From: Beijerinckiaceae bacterium
GTDB taxonomy: Bacteria > Pseudomonadota > Alphaproteobacteria > Rhizobiales > Beijerinckiaceae
Assembly: GCA_947380915.1 (NCBI GenBank)
Contig: CANCSY010000012.1
Span: 1-33,297, forward strand
Direction: 5' to 3'
DNA length: 33,297 nt
In this document: in pieces, positions 9,120 to 16,716 of the stretch
Layout of the letters: every line of letters starts with the position of its first letter
Position numbering within the stretch: position 1 is the first letter of the stretch
Translations under genes and position numbers: made by a program
Notes under the pieces: generated by a model
What the model was told of the DNA's origin: nothing
The model's input: only the letters and a program-made list of their open reading frames with translations
The model's database searches: none

Positions 9120-10358
9120 ATGTACCGCTCGCAACAGCAACCAACGGGCGATCCCGCCACCATGTCGGGACAGATCCTGCTGCGCATCGGCATCGCGCTT
9201 TTCGCGGTCGCCGCGCCCTGCGCCGCCGTTGTGTCGCGGCGCACCCTGTTCGTGCTTCTGCCCGTGGCGGCCCTGCTGATCATTATCGGCGGCCTGCTGC
9301 TGCCCGGCACGGCGGCGCAACTGCTGCGTCATCTGCGGACCGCGCTGACCCGCCCCCTCATCGTCATTCCGCTGCTGCTGCTGGTCTGGGCGGGCCTGTC
9401 CTTCGTCTGGACGCCTTTCCCCGCCCTGGCGACCGAACGTTATCTGCGCACCACCGGAACGATCCTGATCGCGGCCGCCGCCCTGGCCTGCCTGCCCGCG
9501 CGCGTGAAACCCGCCTATTCCATCCTGCTGCCCCTCGGCGTCGGTCTTGCGGCCCTGGGCGCGGTGGCGGCCACCCTGCTTCTGCCGCCGACGCCGCCAC
9601 TGCCCGAAGCCGAAGGCGCCGATACCCTGCGGCGGGCTGTGGCGGGTCTCGTCGTGCTCGTGTGGCCCGCGATGGCCATGCTCGTCCTGCGCGGCAGGGG
9701 CGCGATCGCCGGCCTTCTGGCGGTGGCGGTGGCCAGCGCGACGGTGCTGGTCTGGGCGCCCATTGCGCTCGCTGCGCTGATCATCGGTTTTGCCGTCTTT
9801 TCCGCAGCCTATGCGGCTCCCGAGCGCATGGCCAGGGCGCTGGGCGCCGCCCTTGCGGCCCTGATGCTTGGCGCGCCCTTGCTGATTCTGGCCCTCGACG
9901 CCCTGACCGGCGGCCATGACCATGGCGGCCTTCTGGGTACGCTGCATGTCTGGGCGGACATTGTGAAATCCGAAGGATTGAAGCTCATCACGGGCCATGG
10001 CTTCGACACGTCGGCCCGCGCTCTGGCCGCCGGCTTGCTGCCCGCAGGCGCGCCGCGCGGCATCCTGTTCGAGATCTGGTATGAACTGGGTCTTGTGGGC
10101 GCCGGGGGCGCCGCCGTGCTGATGTGGGCGGCATTCACGAGCGCCGCGCGGTTCGGTCAGGCGAGCGGATCCTTCCTGATGGCCGGGATCGCGGCGGTGC
10201 TGACCATCTCCATCGCGGGCGTGTCGATCTCGCAATTGTGGTGGACCACCCAGCTTGCGGGCGTGGCGCTGGCCTTCGCTGTCGCGCTGCACACCCAGAC
10301 GCGCGCCGAAACAAGCCGGGCGCACGCCTTCACCCCGCGACCTGTGCTCAAGATCTGA
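9120..10358 (+). CDS. O-antigen ligase/polymerase-like membrane protein
   Basis: A 412-residue, very hydrophobic protein with about ten or more predicted membrane segments. Its larger soluble loop lies between the TM groups, near residues 260-320. The loop segment WADIVKSEGLKLITGHGFDT followed by FEIWYELGLVGAGG resembles the Wzy_C/WaaL region of O-antigen ligases and polymerases. Such proteins join or polymerise undecaprenyl-linked glycans on the periplasmic face. Sequence conservation in this family is low, so ligase and polymerase cannot be told apart. No clear Shine-Dalgarno supports ATG 9120; ATG 9162 is a reasonable alternative. No glycosyltransferase genes adjoin. Confidence 0.72.
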   Translation: MYRSQQQPTGDPATMSGQILLRIGIALFAVAAPCAAVVSRRTLFVLLPVAALLIIIGGLLLPGTAAQLLRHLRTALTRPLIVIPLLLLVWAGLSFVWTPFPALATERYLRTTGTILIAAAALACLPARVKPAYSILLPLGVGLAALGAVAATLLLPPTPPLPEAEGADTLRRAVAGLVVLVWPAMAMLVLRGRGAIAGLLAVAVASATVLVWAPIALAALIIGFAVFSAAYAAPERMARALGAALAALMLGAPLLILALDALTGGHDHGGLLGTLHVWADIVKSEGLKLITGHGFDTSARALAAGLLPAGAPRGILFEIWYELGLVGAGGAAVLMWAAFTSAARFGQASGSFLMAGIAAVLTISIAGVSISQLWWTTQLAGVALAFAVALHTQTRAETSRAHAFTPRPVLKI

Positions 10359-10359
10359 G

Positions 10360-10414
10360 GCGCGCAAGCCCATGCACTTGACGCCCTGCGCGAAGTCACG
10401 TTTGGCTTGCGCGC
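10360..10414. repeat. 11-bp inverted repeat upstream of mntR
   Basis: Perfect arms GCGCGCAAGCC (10360-10370) and GGCTTGCGCGC (10404-10414) enclose a 33-base loop. The left arm starts two bases after the stop of the upstream membrane-protein gene, and the right arm ends 37 bases before the mntR start. It could end the upstream transcript, act in the mntR leader, or bind a regulator as separated half-sites. It lacks a T tail. Confidence 0.6.
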
Positions 10415-10451
10415 GATCGGGCTGGTGATGAGCCCTCCGGGGGAGATGCCC

Positions 10452-10919
10452 ATGACGGCCGAGGCGAAGGCGCTGCACCAGAAGCCGGCAGGCGAATTGC
10501 CGACCGAAACGACCCAGGCGAGCCGGTTCGGCAAGACCCGCACCGCCCAGTCGACGGCGCTGCTGGAAGATTACGCAGAATTGATCGACGATTTGCTGGC
10601 GCTGAATGGCGAGGCGCGCCCCACCGATGTGGCGCGGCGCCTGGGCGTCTCACACGCCACCGCCATCAAGACCATCGCCCGCCTGAAGCGCGAGGGACTG
10701 GCCACGTCAAAACCCTATCGCGGCGTCTTTCTCACGCCACTGGGCCATGAACTGGCGGACCGGGTGCGGGCCCGCCACCGGCTTGTGGTCGAAGTGCTGC
10801 TGGCCATAGGCGTGCCCCGCGAGGCCGCCGAATCGGACGCCGAGGGCATCGAGCATCATGTTTGCGAGGTCACGCTGGCCGCCTTCAGCCGCTTCCTGCG
10901 CGGCGCCCAGGGCTCCTGA
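10452..10919 (+). CDS. mntR: Manganese-responsive transcriptional regulator MntR
   Basis: A DtxR-family metalloregulator that represses manganese uptake genes when Mn(II) is bound. The 155-residue protein has a winged HTH around ARPTDVARRLGVSHATAIKTI and the conserved DYAELIDDL helix. Its metal-ligand pattern matches MntR: Asp and Glu in the first helix, His in ARHRLVVEVLL, and Glu/His in DAEGIEHHV. Like E. coli MntR it has an extended N-terminus and no SH3-like C-terminal domain. ATG 10452 is chosen because GGGGGAG lies 6 bases upstream; ATG 10446 and 10428 are in frame too. No mntH or sitABCD transporter is adjacent, so its targets lie elsewhere. Confidence 0.9.
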   Translation: MTAEAKALHQKPAGELPTETTQASRFGKTRTAQSTALLEDYAELIDDLLALNGEARPTDVARRLGVSHATAIKTIARLKREGLATSKPYRGVFLTPLGHELADRVRARHRLVVEVLLAIGVPREAAESDAEGIEHHVCEVTLAAFSRFLRGAQGS

Positions 10920-10975
10920 CGTCCTGCGCGGCGTCTGCTATGATCATCCGAATTCTCCAATGGAGTGGACACCCC

Positions 10976-11809
10976 ATGAAGAATGTCCTGGTACCCGTCG
11001 AATTGCATTCCTCGATCGATTCCGTATTCACGAGCGCGCTGCTCTTCGCCCGGCGCTTCGACAGCTATATCGAGGGCATGCCGCTGGGGCCGGATCTGCC
11101 TGATCTCGTCGCCTTCGACATGCCCGTGAGCTGGACGGCGGCCGACCAGAACACCTGGCGGGAACTCGCCGAAGAGAGCCAGCATCGCTTCGCCGATTTC
11201 ATGGGCGCCGAACAGGTCCCCGCCCATGAGGCCCAGAAGAACAACCTGTCCTGGGGCTGGGCCGGGGAGGCCGCCTTCGGCGATTCCCATGTCTCCTCCT
11301 ATGCCCGCATTTTCGACCTGACCGTGCTGGGACGTCCGGGCGCCGAGCGCGGCGATGCGCGCATGGCCACCGCCGAAGCCGCGCTTTTCGAAAGCGGACG
11401 GCCCGTGCTGCTCGCGCCCCCCAAGGCGCCGTCCATACTGGGCGACACGGTCGTCATCGCCTGGAACCAGAGCACGGAAACCGCGCGCGCCACCGCCTTC
11501 GCCATGCCGATCCTGATGAAGGCGCGGCGCGTGGTGGTGCTCACCATCACCGAACACAAGGTCAATGGCCCCACCGGCGAGCAGCTGGCCCATAACCTGC
11601 GCGCCAATGGCGTCGCGGCCGAGGCGCTGGAGCGCAGCGCCAAGAGCCGCTCCCATGGCGACGCCATTCTCGAAAACGCCGCCGCAGTGGGCGGCGATCT
11701 GCTGGTGAAAGGCGCCTATACCCAGAGCCGCCTGCGCCAGATGATCTTTGGCGGGGCGACCAGCCTGATCCTGAGCAAGGCCACGATCCCCGTCTTCATG
11801 TCGAACTGA
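10976..11809 (+). CDS. Universal stress protein, tandem-domain (UspA family)
   Basis: A 277-residue cytoplasmic protein, the length expected for two Usp domains. The first domain opens with KNVLVPVELHSSID, the usual first strand. The second starts near TVVIAWNQSTETARA and ends with VKGAYTQSRLRQMIFGGATS, a recognisable version of the C-terminal ATP-binding loop, followed by the last strand IPVFMS. The ATG at 10976 has TGGAG upstream. Known Usp proteins help survival under starvation or oxidative stress without one defined reaction. It follows mntR by 56 bases in the same direction and converges on the exporter gene with 4 bases between the stops. Confidence 0.88.
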   Translation: MKNVLVPVELHSSIDSVFTSALLFARRFDSYIEGMPLGPDLPDLVAFDMPVSWTAADQNTWRELAEESQHRFADFMGAEQVPAHEAQKNNLSWGWAGEAAFGDSHVSSYARIFDLTVLGRPGAERGDARMATAEAALFESGRPVLLAPPKAPSILGDTVVIAWNQSTETARATAFAMPILMKARRVVVLTITEHKVNGPTGEQLAHNLRANGVAAEALERSAKSRSHGDAILENAAAVGGDLLVKGAYTQSRLRQMIFGGATSLILSKATIPVFMSN

Positions 11810-11813
11810 AGCC

Positions 11814-13307
11814 TCAGATCCGGCGGCTGGGATTGGTCCAGGCCAGCAGCACGCCTATGCCGGTGAACAGGGGCAGCATCACGAAGGCCAGCCGAAAGGC
11901 GAAGGCGATCGCCTCGGCGACGACCATCTGGCGATCGGGCGACAGAACCGCGAAGGCGGCTGCGCCCGTGTCCACCAGCCTGCCGAACATGGCGGGCGCC
12001 TGCGGATCGGCGAAGGTCAGAGTCGCGAACAGGATCGAGCCCAGAAGAGCCGTCCCGAAGGCCGCGCCCACCGTGCGCGAGAACTGGACCGAGCCAGCCG
12101 CCGTCCCCAGGGCCTTGCGCCCGGCGGCCGACTGGACGGTGACCTGAACCACCGCCATCACCGTGCCCATGAACAAGGAAGCCGCCGTCAGGACCACCAT
12201 GACCTGCGTTAGGGTCATGGCGGCGCTGAACAGGGCGAAGATCAGCAGACAGACCGTCGAGCCCGCGAGCCCCCAGGTCGGAAAAATCATCGTGCGGCCG
12301 GTGCGGGTGACAAGACGCCCGGTGACGATGGAGCCGACGCCGATGCCGATGCTGATGGGCACGAGCAGGAGCCCCATCTGGGAGGCCGACATCCCATGGG
12401 TCACCCGCAGATAGATGGGCAGAAACGCGACCAGGGCGGTCAGGGTCGCCCCATGGCAGGCCGCCATGCCATTGGCCCGCCAGATCACCGGCTGGGCCAG
12501 CAGGCCTATGGGCAACAGGGGCGCCGCCGCCACCCGCTCGCGCCGCAGCAGCAACACCAGCGCCAGGCCCGCAAGAGCGAAAAGCGCGATCACCTGCGGG
12601 GCGGTGGAGGGATCGAAATGGCGCAATTGCTCCATGGCGATCAGAATCGGCGCGATGAAACTGACGAACCAGAGCAGGCCCTGCCCATCAAAGCTCCATT
12701 GCTCATGGCGCACGCCAGCGCGATGGGGAATGCGGAACATGAGCGCGAAAGCCATGAGGCCCAATGGCAGGTTGACGAGGAAGATGGACTTCCAGCCCAG
12801 ATGCTCCGTCAGGAATCCGCCCGCCACAGGCCCGAAAACGGCGGAAACCGTCGCCACCGTCGCCAGATAGCTCTGGTAATGGCCGCGCTGGCGGGGCGGC
12901 ACCACTTCGCCGATGAGCGCCTGGGACAGGGACATCAGCCCGCCCCCGCCAAAGCCCTGCAACACGCGCGCCGCCGCCAGCCACAGCACCGAGGGGGCCA
13001 GCGCACAGAGCACCGAGGCGCCCATGAAAAGGGTGAGCGCGAAAAACATCAGCCGACGCCGCCCGAAGACATCGCCGAGATAGCCATAGACGGGGGCGGC
13101 GATGGTCGCGGCCACCAGATAGGCCACCACCACCCAGGACACGCGCTCCACATCGCCAAGACTCGCCGCCATGGCGGGCAGGGCGCTGGCCACGATGGTC
13201 GAATCGCTGACCGCCATGAACATGGGCAGCATGACCGAGGGAAAGACCAGCTTGAATAGTCCCGGCGTCTTGGCCGGATCGAAGGATCCGCTTGGAGTGA
13301 TGTTCAC
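11814..13307 (-). CDS. DHA2-family MFS drug efflux transporter (EmrB/QacA type)
   Basis: A proton-driven multidrug exporter of the 14-helix DHA2 group, in the inner membrane. TM1 carries the DHA2 motif as SDSTIVASALP around residues 34-44, and the loop 2-3 motif A is GYLGDVFGRRR at about 75-85. Antiporter motif C is present as ATVSAVFGPVAGGFL. GTG at 13307 starts the protein (497 residues) just before the family N-terminus and has GGGACAGG upstream. The open frame continues to 13466, but that part is hydrophilic, unlike the family, and runs into the next gene. There is no adjacent EmrA-like membrane-fusion gene. Confidence 0.88.
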   Translation of the reverse strand: MNITPSGSFDPAKTPGLFKLVFPSVMLPMFMAVSDSTIVASALPAMAASLGDVERVSWVVVAYLVAATIAAPVYGYLGDVFGRRRLMFFALTLFMGASVLCALAPSVLWLAAARVLQGFGGGGLMSLSQALIGEVVPPRQRGHYQSYLATVATVSAVFGPVAGGFLTEHLGWKSIFLVNLPLGLMAFALMFRIPHRAGVRHEQWSFDGQGLLWFVSFIAPILIAMEQLRHFDPSTAPQVIALFALAGLALVLLLRRERVAAAPLLPIGLLAQPVIWRANGMAACHGATLTALVAFLPIYLRVTHGMSASQMGLLLVPISIGIGVGSIVTGRLVTRTGRTMIFPTWGLAGSTVCLLIFALFSAAMTLTQVMVVLTAASLFMGTVMAVVQVTVQSAAGRKALGTAAGSVQFSRTVGAAFGTALLGSILFATLTFADPQAPAMFGRLVDTGAAAFAVLSPDRQMVVAEAIAFAFRLAFVMLPLFTGIGVLLAWTNPSRRI

Positions 13308-13390
13308 AATGCCTGTCCCGGGAGATCGCGGCTGAGCACGCGCATCACCTACATAGAGCGAATCGGCGCCCACGCCAAAGAAACCGTCCC

Positions 13391-13870
13391 CTATGCGCCC
13401 TTGGGTCGCGGCGCCTCGGGGCAACGCTCGGGCTTGATGTCGATGAGGGGCGTGCCATCCACGCAATCAAGCCCGCGCACCAGCACATGATCCGTCCCAA
13501 CCTCCACAATGGCGACCAGCGAAGAGGAGACGGGATTGGGCCGGTTGGGAGAGCGAATGGCGAACGTGCCGGTCGTTTCTCCATTGGAGCGCGGGCTCTG
13601 CAACACCAGGTCGCGCCGGGCCAGATGCATCCAGTAGAGGATCTGGGCATGGCTGTGCCCCTCGAGGCCCTTGAGCGCGGCCCGCCAGTGTTCATTCACT
13701 TCGATACGGCAGACGGGGCCATTCTCATGGTCGCCCTGCCGGGGGCAATCGCGGCTCTGGGGCCAAGGCGTATGGATGCGCCCGATGAAGAACAGGCTCG
13801 CATCGCCATGGTCGGGCGCCGCGACCGTGACTTCGCCCGCCCGCAGGCTGGCGGTTGTGTCTGTGTTCAT
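13391..13870 (-). CDS. trmO: TrmO/TsaA-family tRNA m6t6A37 methyltransferase
   Basis: Family members methylate N6-threonylcarbamoyladenosine at position 37 of certain tRNAs using SAM. The 159-residue protein has the opening FFIGRIHTPW, the conserved SPNRPNPVSSSLVAI segment (the family RPNP signature) and a closing DGTPLIDIKP strand, all typical of the TsaA-like beta-barrel. It is shorter than E. coli TrmO (about 235 residues) and lacks the C-terminal domain, as many alphaproteobacterial members do. ATG 13870 follows AGAGGAG. It is divergent from the isochorismatase gene, sharing a 78-base intergenic region. The exact tRNA activity is inferred from the family. Confidence 0.85.
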   Translation of the reverse strand: MNTDTTASLRAGEVTVAAPDHGDASLFFIGRIHTPWPQSRDCPRQGDHENGPVCRIEVNEHWRAALKGLEGHSHAQILYWMHLARRDLVLQSPRSNGETTGTFAIRSPNRPNPVSSSLVAIVEVGTDHVLVRGLDCVDGTPLIDIKPERCPEAPRPKGA

Positions 13871-13948
13871 CCGACGCTCCTCTTTGCATCGCCCCTGCGG
13901 ACCCATAGTATGGCCGCAGCTCATCATACGCATAGAGGAACAGACCCG

Positions 13949-14647
13949 ATGATCGACCCTTTCGAGGATCATTGCTGGCAGGATGTCATTCCCGCCGACG
14001 TGCTGGAGCTCTACGCCCATTACAGGCGCGACACTTTCGTGGGCCCGCGCCCCGCACTGCTCGCCATCGATCTCTACATGATGGCCTATCGGGGCGGCGC
14101 CAATCCGGTGAACGAGGTCGCAAGGGAGTTCCCCTCCTCCTGCGGAATCAACGCCTGGCGCGCCATCGAGCCCACCCGACGCCTCTTCGCCGCCGCCCGG
14201 GCCGCAGGCATCCCCATCTTCTACACGACCGGCGAGACCCGCGACGCCAGCCGCCCCGGCAAGATCAAGGCGACCCACCGCAAGATGAAGCCGCCCCTGC
14301 CCGATGATTTCGACATCTTCCCCGATTTCGCGCCCCAGCCCGGCGATGTCGTCCTCACCAAGCAGCGCGCCAGCGGCTTCTACGGCACGCCGCTCTCGGC
14401 CCATCTGACGCAACTGGGCGTGCAGAGCCTGATCGTGATCGGCGAAAGCACCTCGGGCTGCGTGCGCGCCAGCACGGTGGACGGCTATTCGGCCGGCTAT
14501 CACATGACCATGGTGGAAGAGTGCTGCTACGACCGCAGCGAAATTTCCCACAAGGTGAACCTGTTCGACCTGCATCACAAATATGCCGACGTGATGAAGG
14601 TGGACGATGTGGTCAAGGCCCTCTTTGCATTGCAGGCTGCTCCATGA
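13949..14647 (+). CDS. Isochorismatase-fold cysteine hydrolase
   Basis: A 232-residue amidohydrolase-type enzyme of the cysteine hydrolase superfamily (N-carbamoylsarcosine amidase, RutB, maleamate hydrolase, nicotinamidase). All three catalytic residues are visible: Asp41 in LLAIDLY, Lys138 in LTKQRASGFYGT, and Cys171 in ESTSGCVRAS. The arrangement is closest to carbamoyl- or amide-hydrolysing members rather than to true isochorismatases. ATG 13949 follows AGAGGAACAG. The stop overlaps the next start as ATGA, so the two proteins are probably made together and act on one pathway. The substrate is unknown; a linear or ring-opened amide or ureide is a reasonable guess. Confidence 0.87.
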   Translation: MIDPFEDHCWQDVIPADVLELYAHYRRDTFVGPRPALLAIDLYMMAYRGGANPVNEVAREFPSSCGINAWRAIEPTRRLFAAARAAGIPIFYTTGETRDASRPGKIKATHRKMKPPLPDDFDIFPDFAPQPGDVVLTKQRASGFYGTPLSAHLTQLGVQSLIVIGESTSGCVRASTVDGYSAGYHMTMVEECCYDRSEISHKVNLFDLHHKYADVMKVDDVVKALFALQAAP

Positions 14648-15525
14648 AACCCGCTCCCTATGGCCCCTTTCCCTATCGGCCGATCAATCGGCGCCCGAAC
14701 TTCCGCTTTCCCAACGGGGCGCGCGTCGCGATCTGGATCATCCCCAACATCGAGTTCTTCTCCCTCAGCGACATGATCCCCGCCTCTGCGGGCGGGGGCG
14801 GCAAGGTTCCGGACGTGCCGGGCTGGTCCGTGCGGGACTATGGCAACCGCATCGGCGTCTTTCGCATCATGGAGGTGATGAAGCGCTACGGCATGCGCGG
14901 CACGGTCGCCCTCAACAGCGAGCTGTGCAAGCACCATCCCGAAATCATCGAGGACTGCCAGAAGCTCGATTGGGAGTTCATGGGCCACAACGAGACGAAC
15001 ACGCACCGTCTCAACGAAGTGCCGCCGGGCGAGGATGCGGAAATCGTGCGGCGCACGGTTGAGACCATCACGAAATATACGGGCAAGGCCCCCAAGGGCT
15101 GGCTGGGCTCGGGGCTTCAGCAAACCTGGAACACCCTCGACCATCTCGTCGACAATGGCATCGAATATGTGGCCGACTGGGTGAATGACGATCAGCCCTA
15201 TCCCATGACGCTGGAGAATGGCCGCACGATCATGTCCGTGCCCTATTCCACCGAATTGAACGACAAGCCCGCCTTCGAGAAAAAGAACCGCACGGCGGAG
15301 GAGTTCGAGACCATGATCCGCCGTCAGTTCGATGTGCTCTGGCGCGAGGGCGAGACGCAGGCGCGCGTCATCGGCATCGCCATCCATCCCTATCTCATCG
15401 GCTTCCCCCATCGCATCGGAGCGCTTGATGGGGCGCTGGAATACATGTGCAAACACAAGGATGTCTGGCTCGCCACCGGCTCGGAGATCGCCGCCGCAGG
15501 CCGCGGCGCCGTGGGACCGGCGTGA
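14644..15525 (+). CDS. Polysaccharide-deacetylase-fold hydrolase (PuuE/allantoinase-like)
   Basis: A 293-residue NodB-fold protein. The N-terminal PINRRPNFRFPNGARVAIWI and the GHNETNTHRLNE segment, with the likely metal-binding His115 and His121, resemble the PuuE-like branch in which the fold acts on small cyclic amides rather than on chitin. It has no signal peptide, which supports an intracellular small-molecule substrate. ATG 14644 overlaps the previous stop by 4 bases. Pairing of a NodB-fold amidase with an isochorismatase-fold hydrolase suggests sequential ring opening and amide hydrolysis. A true polysaccharide deacetylase is less likely. The enzyme activity is not established by the sequence. 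Confidence 0.8.
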   Translation: MKPAPYGPFPYRPINRRPNFRFPNGARVAIWIIPNIEFFSLSDMIPASAGGGGKVPDVPGWSVRDYGNRIGVFRIMEVMKRYGMRGTVALNSELCKHHPEIIEDCQKLDWEFMGHNETNTHRLNEVPPGEDAEIVRRTVETITKYTGKAPKGWLGSGLQQTWNTLDHLVDNGIEYVADWVNDDQPYPMTLENGRTIMSVPYSTELNDKPAFEKKNRTAEEFETMIRRQFDVLWREGETQARVIGIAIHPYLIGFPHRIGALDGALEYMCKHKDVWLATGSEIAAAGRGAVGPA

Positions 15526-15553
15526 AGCCTGGGCGGCGAAGCCTCTTGCTGCG

Positions 15554-16585
15554 TCAATCCAGGATCTGGCCGCCATCATAACTCATCGACAGACGCCCCG
15601 TGAGAATCCGGAAGGCGTCGGCGTCGATGAGGGCGCGATAATAGGCGCGCAGCGTCGGCGCCTCGATGGCCTGCGCGCCCGCGCTTTCCTCGGCGAACGC
15701 CTCGCCGGGAAAGAGCCGCGCCAGAATGCGCGCCTTGTCGTCAGGCGTGGGGGCGGCGTCGAGATCGCCAGCCTCCCCATGCAGGACCAGACTCAGGATC
15801 TGATCGCGATCAAGACCGGGCAGCATGGCAAGAAAGGCGCCCGTCAACTCCTTGGCGAAAGCGTGGTCGGGATGATCGTCGCGGAAGGGCGCGCGATTGG
15901 TGTGGCCCAGATGCGGCACGACAAGCCACTCCGCCTTCTCGCGCGGGAATCGGGCGAGAAGATCGCTCTCCGCCCTGTCCACATAGAAGCGGTTCAAACC
16001 ATCGAAGAGCACGAATTCATAATTGCGCTCCAGCAGGAAGGGCTCCCAGTCCTGCCAGTTCTCGGCGAGCGAGCCCGGCGCCAGCGCCTCGCAGACCACG
16101 ACGCGCGGGCGATGATGCGTCCAGTCGCCCCCCGCCAGCACCTGCGCTTCCGCACCCTCCACATCCACCTTCAGAAAGTCGATCCGCGGGACGCCATAGG
16201 CCTCGCATATGCCCGCCAGGGTCTTCATGGGGACCTTGCGGGTTGCATAGCGCGCGCCAAAGCCCGTGGCTGATTCGGCGAATTCCGGCACGATGGTGGA
16301 GAAGCCATGCAGGCGCTCCACGTCGTGAAATTCGACCTCGCCCTCCGCCGCACCCAGCACGCAGCATTCCGCGATGTCGCGGGGCCTGACGCTGGCGTAG
16401 AGCTCGGCGAGCTGCGGTTGCGGCTCGACCACAATGCCGCGCCAGCCCCGCTGGTAGAACCAGCAGGACACATTGTCGGCGACCGGATGGCCTGCGCCCA
16501 CATCGATGTAGAAGCCCTCGCGCTGGTGGCCGAAGGCCTGGGCGAGGTGGTAGTCCTCGAGATGCTGGGCGTAGGACAGGTCCAT
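15554..16585 (-). CDS. FkbM-family methyltransferase
   Basis: A 343-residue SAM-dependent methyltransferase of the FkbM family, members of which O-methylate glycans or natural products. SAM motif I appears as YIDVGAGHP at about residues 26-34. The FkbM core continues with GIVVEPQPQ, KTLAGICEAYG and FLKVDVEGAEAQVLAGGDW. The last 100 or so residues are extra to the minimal domain and not recognised. ATG 16585 is chosen because the family start DLSYAQHLED follows directly and GGAG lies upstream; an upstream in-frame start at 16687 would add 34 atypical residues. It is divergent from the acyl-CoA ligase gene. The target glycan is unknown. Confidence 0.87.
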   Translation of the reverse strand: MDLSYAQHLEDYHLAQAFGHQREGFYIDVGAGHPVADNVSCWFYQRGWRGIVVEPQPQLAELYASVRPRDIAECCVLGAAEGEVEFHDVERLHGFSTIVPEFAESATGFGARYATRKVPMKTLAGICEAYGVPRIDFLKVDVEGAEAQVLAGGDWTHHRPRVVVCEALAPGSLAENWQDWEPFLLERNYEFVLFDGLNRFYVDRAESDLLARFPREKAEWLVVPHLGHTNRAPFRDDHPDHAFAKELTGAFLAMLPGLDRDQILSLVLHGEAGDLDAAPTPDDKARILARLFPGEAFAEESAGAQAIEAPTLRAYYRALIDADAFRILTGRLSMSYDGGQILD

Positions 16586-16716
16586 GGGAGGCTCCGGGAG
16601 GACAAAGCGCAGTCTAACCAGATGGGTGGTCGATTGCGCAAGATATGGGATTGATTCACAAGCGCTGATCGGGGATTCTGTCGCCAAGCGCGAAATCGAT
16701 GATCAGGGAGGATCAG

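Noticed and set aside
9048..10478. 476-codon minus-strand frame antisense to the O-antigen-ligase-like gene
   Set aside because: The product is Gln/Gly/Arg/His-rich and low in complexity, typical of the antisense of a hydrophobic membrane protein.
12396..13259. Plus-strand frame inside the MFS exporter
   Set aside because: It is antisense to membrane helices, is His/Gln/Arg-rich and has no ribosome-binding site or family motif.
13308..13466. N-terminal extension of the MFS exporter
   Set aside because: The extra 53 residues are hydrophilic and unlike the family, and they would overlap the trmO gene.
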